Assembly (NCBI GenBank): GCA_000381605.1
Contig: KB906754.1
Location: 186,001 to 250,000, forward strand
From: Acidobacteriaceae bacterium KBS 89
GTDB lineage: Bacteria; Acidobacteriota; Terriglobia; Terriglobales; Acidobacteriaceae
Length of the DNA stretch: 64,000 nt
Reading direction: 5' to 3'
This document shows, piece after piece, positions 1 through 8,126 of the stretch. Each line of letters opens with the position of its first letter. Positions within the stretch are counted from its first letter, which is position 1. A program made the translations under genes and the position numbers. The notes beneath the pieces are model-generated. The model made no database searches. It saw only the letters and a program-made list of their open reading frames with translations, and was not told the origin of the DNA.

Positions 1-681
1 CCCCTCTTCTATCAAACGCTCCTCGGCTATACCGCCTTCACCGCCGGCCTCGTCGTCGCGCCCCGCGGCATCGGAGCCATCTGCGGCATGCCCATCATAG
101 GATACCTCTCCAACAAAGTAGACCCCCGCTACCTCCTCACCTTCGGCTTCTTCACCTTCGGCCTCACCACGCTCTACTTCGGCAACATCACCCTCGACGT
201 CTCCCCCACCACTCTCCTCCTACCCATCCTCATCACTGGCTTCGGCCTCAGCTTCGTCTTCGTCCCCATCAGCACAGCCGCTTACGGCACGCTCGACAAC
301 AAACAAATAGGCAACGCCAGCGGCCTCTTCAACCTGATGCGCAACGTCGGCGGCTCGATCGGCATCGCCATCGCCCAGACGCTCCTAACCCGTCGCAGCG
401 CCGTCCACCAGAACGAGATCATCAACTCGGTTCCCCTCACCGGCCAGCAGTTCCAGAACTCCCTCAACGCCATGACCCGCGCTCTCACCGGATACTTCGG
501 CAAATCCAACGCCGCAGATCCCGCTCAGGCAAAGCTTTACCAGGAGCTCCAGCGCCAGGCCTCCCACTGGGCCTTTGTCGACGTCTTCCGCTGGCTCTCC
601 CTCCTCTGCTTCTTCTGCGTCGGCATCGTCTGGCTCTTCAAAAAAGTAAAACCAGGCAAAGCCCCCGCCGGAGCCCACTAA
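1..681 (+). CDS. DHA2-type MFS efflux transporter, C-terminal part
   Basis: The reading frame is open to the left window edge, so only the last 226 codons are visible and the true start lies outside. The fragment contains several hydrophobic segments, a cytoplasmic loop with NKVDPRY, and the GNASGLFNLMRNVGGSIGIA motif. That motif is typical of the second half of 14-TM drug:H+ antiporters of the EmrB/QacA (DHA2) family. These are inner-membrane proton-driven exporters, often partnered with an EmrA-type membrane fusion protein, which would lie upstream. The C-terminus is short and basic and follows a last membrane segment. Substrate cannot be read from the sequence. Confidence 0.88.
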   Translation, partial: PLFYQTLLGYTAFTAGLVVAPRGIGAICGMPIIGYLSNKVDPRYLLTFGFFTFGLTTLYFGNITLDVSPTTLLLPILITGFGLSFVFVPISTAAYGTLDNKQIGNASGLFNLMRNVGGSIGIAIAQTLLTRRSAVHQNEIINSVPLTGQQFQNSLNAMTRALTGYFGKSNAADPAQAKLYQELQRQASHWAFVDVFRWLSLLCFFCVGIVWLFKKVKPGKAPAGAH

Positions 682-727
682 CCACCTTCGTCTTTCAGCC
701 TGTCATCCCACAGAGCAGGAACCGGCC

Positions 728-782
728 GTTGCGGTTGCGGCTGCGATTGCCTTTCCCTTTTGCCTTTTGCCTTTTGCCTTTT
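728..782. repeat. Short tandem repeats after the efflux gene
   Basis: An imperfect hexamer run (gttgcg/gttgcg/gctgcg/attgcc, about 728-751) is followed by nearly four copies of the heptamer CCTTTTG (756-782). They lie in the 276-base gap between the MFS gene and the next gene. No function can be assigned. Arrays of this kind are prone to slippage. Confidence 0.7.
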
Positions 783-790
783 AGTTGTCA

Positions 791-829
791 TCCTCCGCCG
801 AAAGCGGAGGATCTGCTTCTATTTTTTTG
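791..829 (+). terminator. Hairpin plus T-run downstream of the MFS gene
   Basis: Perfect 8-bp stem TCCTCCGC / GCGGAGGA with loop CGAAA (791-811), followed after about ten bases by a run of seven T. The distance to the T-run is longer than in a canonical intrinsic terminator, so this is probable rather than certain. It is correctly placed about 110 bases after the MFS stop codon. Confidence 0.5.
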
Positions 830-957
830 GAGCTGCTCCAGAAATCGTCCTCTCGACCGAAGCTGCTCACGCACTTTGTGAGCAGCGCAGCGGAGAGACC
901 CCCGGATTTTGTCTTTGTCATTGCAATCAACCCGTCCCTCTGCGATAACCTCACTCC

Positions 958-2766
958 ATGCACCGAGTCCGGCTACCGTACCTTCTGATCCCACTAGCCG
1001 CGTTCCTCGCCATCATCCCGCTTCTCATCAACGGCTGCTCCTGCGGCCACGACTTTGACTTCCATCTCCTCAACTGGATGGAAGCCGCCCGCCAGTTCAC
1101 CCACGGCAACCTTCACCCGCACTGGTCCTACACCGCTGCGTGGAACGCAGGCGAACCCCGCTTCGTCTTTTACCCACCACTCTCCTGGACCATCGGAGCC
1201 ATCCTCGGTCTCATCTTTCCCTGGACATGGACTCCCATCCTCTACACCTGGCTATCCCTCACCGCCGCAGGCCTCAGTCTCCATTACCTCGCTCGCAGTT
1301 TCACCACTGCAACCGCAGCCACGCTAGCCGCGGTCCTCTACACGGTGAACCCCTACATGCTCTTCACCGCCTACGAGCGCACCGCCTACGCCGAACTCCT
1401 CGCCGCGGCCTGGATCCCCCTCCTCCTCCAAGCCATCCTGCGAGAAAAAATAACCGCCCCACGCATAGCCATCCCCGTAGCTCTCCTCTGGCTCACCAAC
1501 GCCCCCGCAGCCGTCATGAGCTGCTACGCCTTGGCCCTCGTAGCCGCCGTTCGATTGGCCACAAAGCCGGGTGCCCCATACATCGCAGCCTCATCGAGAT
1601 CTGTGGATATCGTGCAGAACACGACCGCTCCCGCCCATCTCAGCACCCTCGACGCCACATCCCAAACACCTCGACAAGCAATCTTCAGCACCGCAGCTGG
1701 AACAGCCCTCGGCCTGGGCCTCGCCGCCATCTACATCGTCCCCGCCGCCTACGAACGCCGTTACGTCCAAATCGCGATGGCCATCATCCCCTTCTACCGC
1801 ATTCAGGACAACTTCCTCTTCCATCACACAACCGACGCCCTCCACGACGAGGTCCTCCACACCGCCTCCGTCATCGCCGTCATCCTCATCACCCTCACCG
1901 CCGCAACCCTCCTCTTCCTGCGACGCAGGAAACCCGGTGCCCCGTCTTCCTCCCGCAGCCCGGAGATTTCATCCGTCACGTGCTCCCCACAGCGCGAAGA
2001 CACGAAACCTATCCCACCCTACTTCCTGACCTCTCTCACGGTCCTCACCATAGTCATCACCCTCCTTCTCACCCCACTCACCGCATTCATCTGGAACCAC
2101 GCCCCCGAACTCGCCTTCCTGCAATTCCCCTGGCGTCTCGTAGCCATACTCGCCGCAGCCGCTGTGTTGGCGATCGCACTCACGCTCACACGAGCTACCC
2201 TGAAACCCATTCACACCACGGCCCTAACCCTAATCCTCGCCGGAGCCCTGATCTACCCCGCCTACCGCATCTTCCACCAAACCTGCGACCCGGAAGATAC
2301 CGTACCCGCCCGCCTCACCCTCTTCCATTCCAACGAGGGCACCGATCCCACCGATGAATACACCCCCGCCGCCGCCGATAACGACTCTCTCGCCCACACC
2401 AACCCACCCTACTGGCTCTCTCAAGATGCGAACGCCAAAGCCCCGGAGAATACTGCAGCCGGCCCAACACCAACTCACTTCTCCGTCACAACCACACAGC
2501 CCGGATTTCTCATTCTCAATCTCCGCGACTACCCATCCTGGGACATCAGCAGCACCGACTCCAACGGCATGCATCTCAACCACCCGAACCACATTGAGCG
2601 TGACGACGGCCTCATCGCTCTGCCACTCGGTTACGACGCCGCCTTCACCATTGACATCGCCTACACCCACACCCTCGACCAGATTCTGGGGTTCGTAATC
2701 TCGCTCGTGGCCCTTGCATTCCTTGCACTTCTAATCTTCACCGATCGCCAGAAGAAGCTGACCTGA
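958..2766 (+). CDS. Polytopic membrane protein, PTPS-related/YfhO-like (GT-C-type architecture)
   Basis: 602 residues with about ten or more hydrophobic segments. The first luminal loop is acidic and aromatic (GHDFDFHLLNWMEA). It is followed by a W/Y-rich stretch (FYPPLSWTIG) like that of large membrane proteins annotated as 6-pyruvoyl-tetrahydropterin synthase-related, and of GT-C glycosyltransferases that use polyprenyl-phosphate sugars. The last 150 residues form a soluble, probably periplasmic domain before a final membrane segment near residue 580. The ATG at 958 is the first in frame and leaves the first helix intact. A role in transferring sugars or remodelling lipid-linked glycans is inference from architecture only. 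The adjacent prenyl diphosphate synthase is compatible with that idea but does not prove it. Confidence 0.7.
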   Translation: MHRVRLPYLLIPLAAFLAIIPLLINGCSCGHDFDFHLLNWMEAARQFTHGNLHPHWSYTAAWNAGEPRFVFYPPLSWTIGAILGLIFPWTWTPILYTWLSLTAAGLSLHYLARSFTTATAATLAAVLYTVNPYMLFTAYERTAYAELLAAAWIPLLLQAILREKITAPRIAIPVALLWLTNAPAAVMSCYALALVAAVRLATKPGAPYIAASSRSVDIVQNTTAPAHLSTLDATSQTPRQAIFSTAAGTALGLGLAAIYIVPAAYERRYVQIAMAIIPFYRIQDNFLFHHTTDALHDEVLHTASVIAVILITLTAATLLFLRRRKPGAPSSSRSPEISSVTCSPQREDTKPIPPYFLTSLTVLTIVITLLLTPLTAFIWNHAPELAFLQFPWRLVAILAAAAVLAIALTLTRATLKPIHTTALTLILAGALIYPAYRIFHQTCDPEDTVPARLTLFHSNEGTDPTDEYTPAAADNDSLAHTNPPYWLSQDANAKAPENTAAGPTPTHFSVTTTQPGFLILNLRDYPSWDISSTDSNGMHLNHPNHIERDDGLIALPLGYDAAFTIDIAYTHTLDQILGFVISLVALAFLALLIFTDRQKKLT

Positions 2767-2832
2767 ACCTGCGCCGTTTTTGGGACCCCCCAAATCCCTA
2801 TTCCTACCCCCTGCATTTATCATCAACTCCAA

Positions 2833-3885
2833 ATGCATTCCGACGTAAAAACCCTGCTCTCCTCCGGCGCCCAGCGTACCGACGCTGCCCTCGAGCGGCT
2901 CCTGCCCTCCCCCGACACCCTCCCCCATTCCATCCACCGCGCCATGCGCCACAGCACCTTCGCTGGCGGCAAGCGTCTCCGCCCCATCCTTTGCATGGAG
3001 GCCGCACGCATGGTCGCACGCACCGAAAACTACCCCGAAGGAGTAGCCGACCTCGGCGCAGCCTTGGAGATGCTCCATACCTACTCCCTGATTCACGACG
3101 ACCTGCCCGCCCTCGACAACGACGACCTCCGCCGCGGCAAGCCCACCTGTCACGTCGTCTTCGGCGAAGCCACCGCCATCCTCGCGGGCGATGCCCTCCA
3201 GACACTCGCCTTCCAGACCATCGCCGCTCTTCCCTCCCCGCCCGCATCAACCGTCGCCATCCTCCGCGAGATCTCTCTCGCCATTGGCACCGGCGTAGGC
3301 CGCGTCGGCGATCTCGATATCCAACTCCCTCCCGGCATGATCGGCGGCCAGGTCATGGACATCGAAGCCGAGGGAACGCCACCCACAGCCGAGCTCGTAG
3401 AAGCCATTCACCGTGCCAAAACCGGAGCTCTCATCACCACCAGCATCGTCTCCGGCGGCCTCTTCGGTGTTCGTCAGATGCGTGGCTCAATGGGTCTGGG
3501 AGGAAGCCCCGGCCGCAGAAGCAACGAAATGACCAGCACCGCAAAGGCCCAGTTCGACTCGCTCCAGGCTGCCTTGAAGGAGCATCACGAAGCAACCGCC
3601 GACACCATCGCCCGCCTGCGCACCTTTGGTCAAAAGGCCGGCCTCGCCTTCCAGATCGTCGACGACGTCCTCGACATGACCCAAAGCTCAGAAGAGCTAG
3701 GCAAAACCGCCGGCAAAGACACCGCCAGCGTCAAGGCCACGTGGCCAGCGGTCTTCGGCATCGACAAGTCCCTCAAAGACGCCCAAGAACTCATCGCCGA
3801 CGCCTTCGCCGCCCTCGAACCCTTCGGCGAAACTGCCAACCCCCTCAAGTCCCTCGCCAGCTACCTCGTCGAGCGCAAAAACTAG
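2833..3885 (+). CDS. ispA: Polyprenyl (farnesyl/geranylgeranyl-type) diphosphate synthase
   Basis: Head-to-tail prenyl chain elongation enzyme condensing isopentenyl diphosphate with allylic diphosphates in the cytosol. Residues 45-51 are GGKRLRP. The first aspartate-rich motif is DDLPALD at 89-95 (DDx4D, the bacterial short-chain type). The second is DDVLD near residue 278, followed by the GKTAGKD loop. Length 350 is slightly above the usual 290-330. There is a Gly/Ser-rich insertion around residues 217-235 (MGLGGSPGRRSNEM), between the two catalytic halves. FPP versus GGPP specificity cannot be settled by eye, so the symbol is provisional. It starts 66 bases after the membrane-protein gene and may be co-transcribed with it. 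It and dxs (41.7 kb) are the window's two isoprenoid genes. Confidence 0.88.
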   Translation: MHSDVKTLLSSGAQRTDAALERLLPSPDTLPHSIHRAMRHSTFAGGKRLRPILCMEAARMVARTENYPEGVADLGAALEMLHTYSLIHDDLPALDNDDLRRGKPTCHVVFGEATAILAGDALQTLAFQTIAALPSPPASTVAILREISLAIGTGVGRVGDLDIQLPPGMIGGQVMDIEAEGTPPTAELVEAIHRAKTGALITTSIVSGGLFGVRQMRGSMGLGGSPGRRSNEMTSTAKAQFDSLQAALKEHHEATADTIARLRTFGQKAGLAFQIVDDVLDMTQSSEELGKTAGKDTASVKATWPAVFGIDKSLKDAQELIADAFAALEPFGETANPLKSLASYLVERKN

Positions 3886-3904
3886 AGTCAGTGCTCAACG
3901 TCCG

Positions 3905-5244
3905 TCATGCTTCTTGCATCTCCTCCGCCATTTTGAGTTTTCCTAGTGCAACAGAACGGCTATCACGCGGCACCTCCGTCTGACATTGTTGAAAAGTCTG
4001 TTCGATGATGCTGGCCGCCACATCCAGTCCGCGCGTCTTTGAAATCACACTCTGAAAATATTCAGCCCGCTCGCGATAATAGCTCGGATCTTGCAAAACT
4101 CTCTCGATCAAACCTCTCAGCCGGTCCGTTGTTAGCTCATCCACTTCTACAAATTCGCCCGTGCCATGATGCGCAATTCTGGCAGCAGTTCCTGGCTGGT
4201 CGTAGCCTATGGGAATCGCAACCATGGGCACTCCATGCGCCAGGGATTCAAGCGTTGTATTCAGTCCCGCATGCGTGATGCAAAGCGCTGCACGTTCAGC
4301 AAATCAATTTGCGGAGCAGAGCGGACGACAATCGTATTGGAAGGAACAGAACCCAGATTCTCTGGATCAATATTCTTGCCAACGGAAAGTACAACTTGAA
4401 CATCTTCCAGGGGCTGAACCGCTTCAAGAATGTGTTTGTAGATGTCATATCGACCATTCACCAGCGTCCCCATGGAAGCGTAAATAAGCGGTTTGCCGGT
4501 CAATTTGTCCCATGGAAACGGCACTTGCCTCCTGCCTTCATCGTCGTGAAAGGGACCAGCATAGTGAAAGTGTGGAGGCCAGGGGATTCCTGGAAAATCG
4601 AATTCCTTCGGCGTCTGAGTTATCACAGCCAACTTGGAGACAGTCGCAGCAGGATCATTCCAATCGATCTTGAGCCCAACCTTTTCTGCATAAGACCTCG
4701 CGATCTCCGCCAGCGGGCCAAGTATCGCGTCTATTTTATGTAGATTTGCAGTGTTTCGATCAAGGCCTTCCTGAGAAGTATCAAGCGGGAAGCTGAAAAG
4801 CGAGGCTGGAGTCGCTCCGGAAAAATCGAGGTGAAGAACATTCCAAATGTGTACATAAGGTATGGACATGCTTAGAGGAACAAGTTCGATGAAGAAGTGA
4901 ATCGTGTCGATCACCACAGCCTCAACGCCTGTCATTGCTAGTTTTTCAGCCAGATAAGCGAACGTCACTCGACTGAGGTCAGAATTTTGATCCATACACG
5001 AATGCCGCACCACCTCAAAGCCATGCAACTGTGCGACGGAACTGTAGACTTTCTCAATAGAACCAACGGGATACTCTTTTTCGCCGAAGGGTACGAAGTC
5101 GAGACCCGCGGCGCGAGCAAATGGTTCGACATCGGGAAAGCCAAAAAATACGACTTCATGGCCGCGTGATTGAAGTCTGCGTGCGAGGGCGGTCATGGGG
5201 TTCAAATGCCCTGCTAAAGGCATGCTCACAAAGCCAATTTTCAT
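3905..5244 (-). pseudogene. UGT/MGT-type glycosyltransferase, broken by a single-base frameshift
   Basis: The first frame (5244 down to 4261) begins MKIGFVSMPLAGHLNPM, the classic N-terminus of UDP-glycosyltransferases of the macrolide/zeaxanthin glucosyltransferase group. It ends prematurely after ...PQIDLLNVQ. From about 4293 down, another frame reads AALCITHAGLNTTLESLAHG, then VPMVAIPIGYDQPGTAARIA, the donor-binding signature region expected next. It continues to a stop at 3905. Restoring one base at about 4293-4296 (GTTCAG to GGTTCAG on the plus strand) gives LLNRAALCITHAG and a normal protein of about 446 residues. The original start is good: ATG at 5244 with AGGAG seven bases upstream. 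This is either a real recent frameshift or a sequencing error in a short homopolymer. The acceptor is unknown. Confidence 0.85.
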
Positions 5245-5459
5245 TGTTGCTCCTTTTTTTTTCGCTCACATTCGTCGCAGCGCCGCGCAGCTCAGGGCAA
5301 TGATTCTCGCCTTATGTTCAGCGACGAAATTGTGTTCTGTTATAAGGACACGGCTGAATCGGCTTTATTCCACGATGTAGAGGGGAAGGGCACATTCGGG
5401 ACGGGAGCATCCGATGGAACCTTCCCTCCCGTACTCGCAAGCATGTAAACTCGCGACTT

Positions 5460-6503
5460 ATGAAAATTCTGTCCGTCACCGGTCGCCTGCTGGCCCTGGC
5501 CCTCGCCCTCGCGATTCCTGCCGCCTTCGCCCAATCCTCAGGCACCCTCCTCGTAGCCAATCAAAAGGACCACACCCTCTCCCTGATTGACCCGGTGACC
5601 GCAACTCAGACCATAGCCATCCAGGAAGACCGCATCACCGGACATGAAGTCACCACCTCGCCCGACGGTCGCACCGCATACGTCCCCATCTACGGCGACG
5701 CAGGCGTAGGCCGCCCAGGCACCGACGGCCACGAGATGCTCGTCATCGACATCCCCTCCCACAAGATCACCTCCACCGTCGACTTCGGCCACGGCGTCCG
5801 CCCCCACCTTCCCGTCTACGACACCCACCGCAACATCCTCTACGTCTCCACCGAACTCGACCAGGCCATCACGGCCATCGACCCCCGCACCCTCAAAATC
5901 CTCTACAAAATTCCCACCGGCGCGGCCGAATCCCACATGTTCGCCCTCTCCCACGACGGCCGCTTCGCCTACACCACCAACGTCGGCCCCAGCTCCGTCT
6001 CAGTTCTCGACCTCGACACCCACAAGACCCTCGACATCATCCACCTTGGAGAGGCCGGGGCCGTCCGCGTCCAACGCATCTCCATCAGCAACGACGACAA
6101 GCTCCTCTTCACCTCCGACTGGGACAAACCCCGGCTCGCCGTCATCGACACCACCACCCGCAAACTCAAGACCTGGGTTCCTCTCCCCGGCACCGGATAC
6201 GGCAGCACCCCAACCCACGACGGCCGTTACCTCATCCTTTGCCTCTCAAAATCGGCGAAAGTCGCCGTCATCGACCTCTCCAACTTCTCCGTGGTCCGCA
6301 CGATCGACGTTCCCAGCCAGCCACAGGAGGTTCTCATCCGTCCCGACGGCCTCGTCGCCTACGTCTCCTGCAACGCCGACCACAAAGTCGCCGCCATCGA
6401 CCTCAAGACCTGGAAGGTCCAGTCCCTCATCGACGCCGGTAACCTCGCCGACGGCCTCGCTTGGTCGAACATCTCCTCAACCGCAACAGGCGGCGGCCAC
6501 TAG
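5460..6503 (+). CDS. Secreted YVTN-type beta-propeller protein
   Basis: 347 residues with a Sec signal peptide (basic start, hydrophobic stretch, cleavage after AFAQ near 25). Repeated blades follow with patterns such as TLLVANQKDHTLSLIDP, NILYVSTELDQAITAIDP and FAYTTNVGPSSVSVLDLDT, spaced about 40-45 residues apart. This is characteristic of the YVTN/40-residue beta-propeller family. Such proteins are exported, often periplasmic, and bind ligands or partners; no catalytic residues are evident. It starts a compact cluster with the next two genes (gaps of 18 and 5 bases), suggesting an operon. An inverted repeat (ACGGGAG/CTCCCGT, 5401-5432) lies just upstream and may be regulatory. Confidence 0.82.
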   Translation: MKILSVTGRLLALALALAIPAAFAQSSGTLLVANQKDHTLSLIDPVTATQTIAIQEDRITGHEVTTSPDGRTAYVPIYGDAGVGRPGTDGHEMLVIDIPSHKITSTVDFGHGVRPHLPVYDTHRNILYVSTELDQAITAIDPRTLKILYKIPTGAAESHMFALSHDGRFAYTTNVGPSSVSVLDLDTHKTLDIIHLGEAGAVRVQRISISNDDKLLFTSDWDKPRLAVIDTTTRKLKTWVPLPGTGYGSTPTHDGRYLILCLSKSAKVAVIDLSNFSVVRTIDVPSQPQEVLIRPDGLVAYVSCNADHKVAAIDLKTWKVQSLIDAGNLADGLAWSNISSTATGGGH

Positions 6504-6521
6504 CATCTATCATCACGACAG

Positions 6522-6893
6522 ATGCTCACCGAGTCCGACATCCTCACAGCGCTCCGGGACTGCTACGATCCCTCGATCCCCTGCAACATCGTCGACCTCG
6601 GCCTCATCGACTCCATTACCATCACCCCTGACCTCGAAGCCCCCGGCTCCAACATTCCGGGCGTCCCTCCGCGACACCGCATTCATATCTCACTCACGCC
6701 AACACAAACCGACGACACCGCCAACGCCGTTCTTCAAGCCCAGATCACCAATCGCCTCGCCGGCCTCGAGACCGTAAGCCACACCACCGTCACACTCCTT
6801 CACGAACCGCAATGGACGCCGCAAAGCATCACACCCGCAGGCCGCAAGATCCTCGGCCTCGACGGCAACCCTCACCTGGTCCAAATCCGCTAA
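6522..6893 (+). CDS. MIP18/DUF59 family protein (Fe-S assembly-type)
   Basis: 123 residues. The conserved core LRDCYDPSIPCNIVDLGLID (residues 11-30) matches the MIP18 (DUF59) signature DPE-x5-DLGL found in SufT, PaaD and eukaryotic MIP18, which act in iron-sulfur cluster assembly or delivery. The second half (HIHISLTPTQ and the AGLETVSHTTVTLLHEPQWTP segment) fits the same fold, where a conserved W-TP motif closes the domain. The Cys at residue 18 (PCNIV) replaces the more common Gly/Val-type residue. It sits between a secreted propeller and a methyltransferase, not in a suf operon, so its client is unknown. Confidence 0.82.
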   Translation: MLTESDILTALRDCYDPSIPCNIVDLGLIDSITITPDLEAPGSNIPGVPPRHRIHISLTPTQTDDTANAVLQAQITNRLAGLETVSHTTVTLLHEPQWTPQSITPAGRKILGLDGNPHLVQIR

Positions 6894-6898
6894 ACGAC

Positions 6899-7669
6899 AT
6901 GCCCACTCGCAAACCCAAAAAACCGTTGGTCATGCCGTCGCCCAAGCCACCACAACACCCCTTCGACCAGATCCACGGCGTCGAAACCAGCGGCCTCATC
7001 GCTGCTGGCAATCTCATCACCGGCCACCCCAACGACACCCACGTCACCGCATACTACGGCGTCGCCCCCAGCATCCTCCGCACGTTGATCGACCTCTGGC
7101 TAGCCACCTCCCCACCTCACCCCATCGACAACTACACCTTCATCGACTTCGGCGCTGGAAAAGGCCGCGCCATGCTCGTCGCCAGCGAGCTCCCTTTTCA
7201 CCAGGTCATCGGCATCGAGCTCAACCCCGTCCTCGCCGACACCGCACAGCTCAACCTCGACCACTGGCTCGCCACTCACGCCGCCGACGCCACCGCCTCG
7301 CCGATCGCGCCCATTCGCCTGTACGAACAGGACGCCCTCACCTTCGACCTCTCCCGCACCCCCACTCTGGCCTTCCTCTTTCACCCCTTTGAAGCCCCCG
7401 TCCTCAAGCTGCTTCTCCGCCGTATCGAAGCACGCTTCGCAAAGAGTCCAGGCTCTCCCCCCGCAGCCTTCGACCTTCTCTACGTCAACGCCGAGTGCCG
7501 CGCCGTCCTCGACCGGCACCCCGCCTTCACCCGTCTCTTCCTCGGCTCCGTAGCCATGTCGCCCGAAGACCACGCTGCCGATCTCGCCGCCATCGCCCAG
7601 CAAAAAGACTACGGCTCCACCGGCGACGAAGAGTGCGCCATCTACCGGTACACCGGCCGCAGCAAATAG
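6899..7669 (+). CDS. Class I SAM-dependent methyltransferase
   Basis: 256 residues from the ATG at 6899, five bases after the preceding stop. A longer in-frame extension to 6812 exists but overlaps the DUF59 gene and is Arg/Pro-rich, so it was not used. Motif I is YTFIDFGAGKGRAMLVASE, followed by the acidic ribose-binding residue in VIGIELNP and a motif-II-like block YEQDALTFDL. The C-terminal part carries ...FDLLYVNAEC. The family includes many small-molecule and protein methyltransferases, and the substrate cannot be read. Tight spacing implies translation coupled to the DUF59 gene. Confidence 0.8.
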   Translation: MPTRKPKKPLVMPSPKPPQHPFDQIHGVETSGLIAAGNLITGHPNDTHVTAYYGVAPSILRTLIDLWLATSPPHPIDNYTFIDFGAGKGRAMLVASELPFHQVIGIELNPVLADTAQLNLDHWLATHAADATASPIAPIRLYEQDALTFDLSRTPTLAFLFHPFEAPVLKLLLRRIEARFAKSPGSPPAAFDLLYVNAECRAVLDRHPAFTRLFLGSVAMSPEDHAADLAAIAQQKDYGSTGDEECAIYRYTGRSK

Positions 7670-7688
7670 CCACGGGACTCGGCGCTCA

Positions 7689-8126
7689 TTACTTCACCCG
7701 AACCACAAACATCCGCTCGTCTCCGCCCGCATGTTCAATCGCGATCTCGCCATCCGCCCGCGCCACCACGCTCGGAAACTTCTCCCCCCACTCCACCATC
7801 ACCAACGCATCCGGCTGCTCCGCCATCTCCTCCAGCCCCAGCGTCAACAACTCCCGCTCCGTCTCCAGCCGATAAAGATCGAGATGATAGAGCCGAACCT
7901 TACTCCCAACATACTCATGCACCAGCGTGAACGTGGGACTCGTCACATCCGCGGCCTCCGCCCCACCCAAGACGGCTGCAATCCCTTTCACCAGCGTCGT
8001 CTTCCCTGTCCCAAGATCCCCTCGCAGAACAATCAACTTAGGAGCCGGCAGCAGCATCTCCGCCACCCTCTCTCCCATCGCCAGCGTCCCTGCTTCGCTC
8101 CGTGTCTTGAACCGCTTCTCCTTCAT
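7689..8126 (-). CDS. tsaE: tRNA threonylcarbamoyladenosine biosynthesis ATPase TsaE
   Basis: P-loop ATPase that with TsaB and TsaD makes the N6-threonylcarbamoyl modification of A37 in ANN-decoding tRNAs. It has a Walker A (RGDLGTGKTTLVKG, about residues 35-48), the switch region TSPTFTLVHEY and the family hallmark LYHLDLYRLE. Length 145 is normal. The start was chosen as ATG at 8126 because it forms an ATGA overlap with the stop of nnr. An upstream extension to 8147 would lie wholly within nnr. The nnr-tsaE pairing is common in bacteria (compare yjeF-yjeE of E. coli) and implies translational coupling. Confidence 0.95.
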   Translation of the reverse strand: MKEKRFKTRSEAGTLAMGERVAEMLLPAPKLIVLRGDLGTGKTTLVKGIAAVLGGAEAADVTSPTFTLVHEYVGSKVRLYHLDLYRLETERELLTLGLEEMAEQPDALVMVEWGEKFPSVVARADGEIAIEHAGGDERMFVVRVK

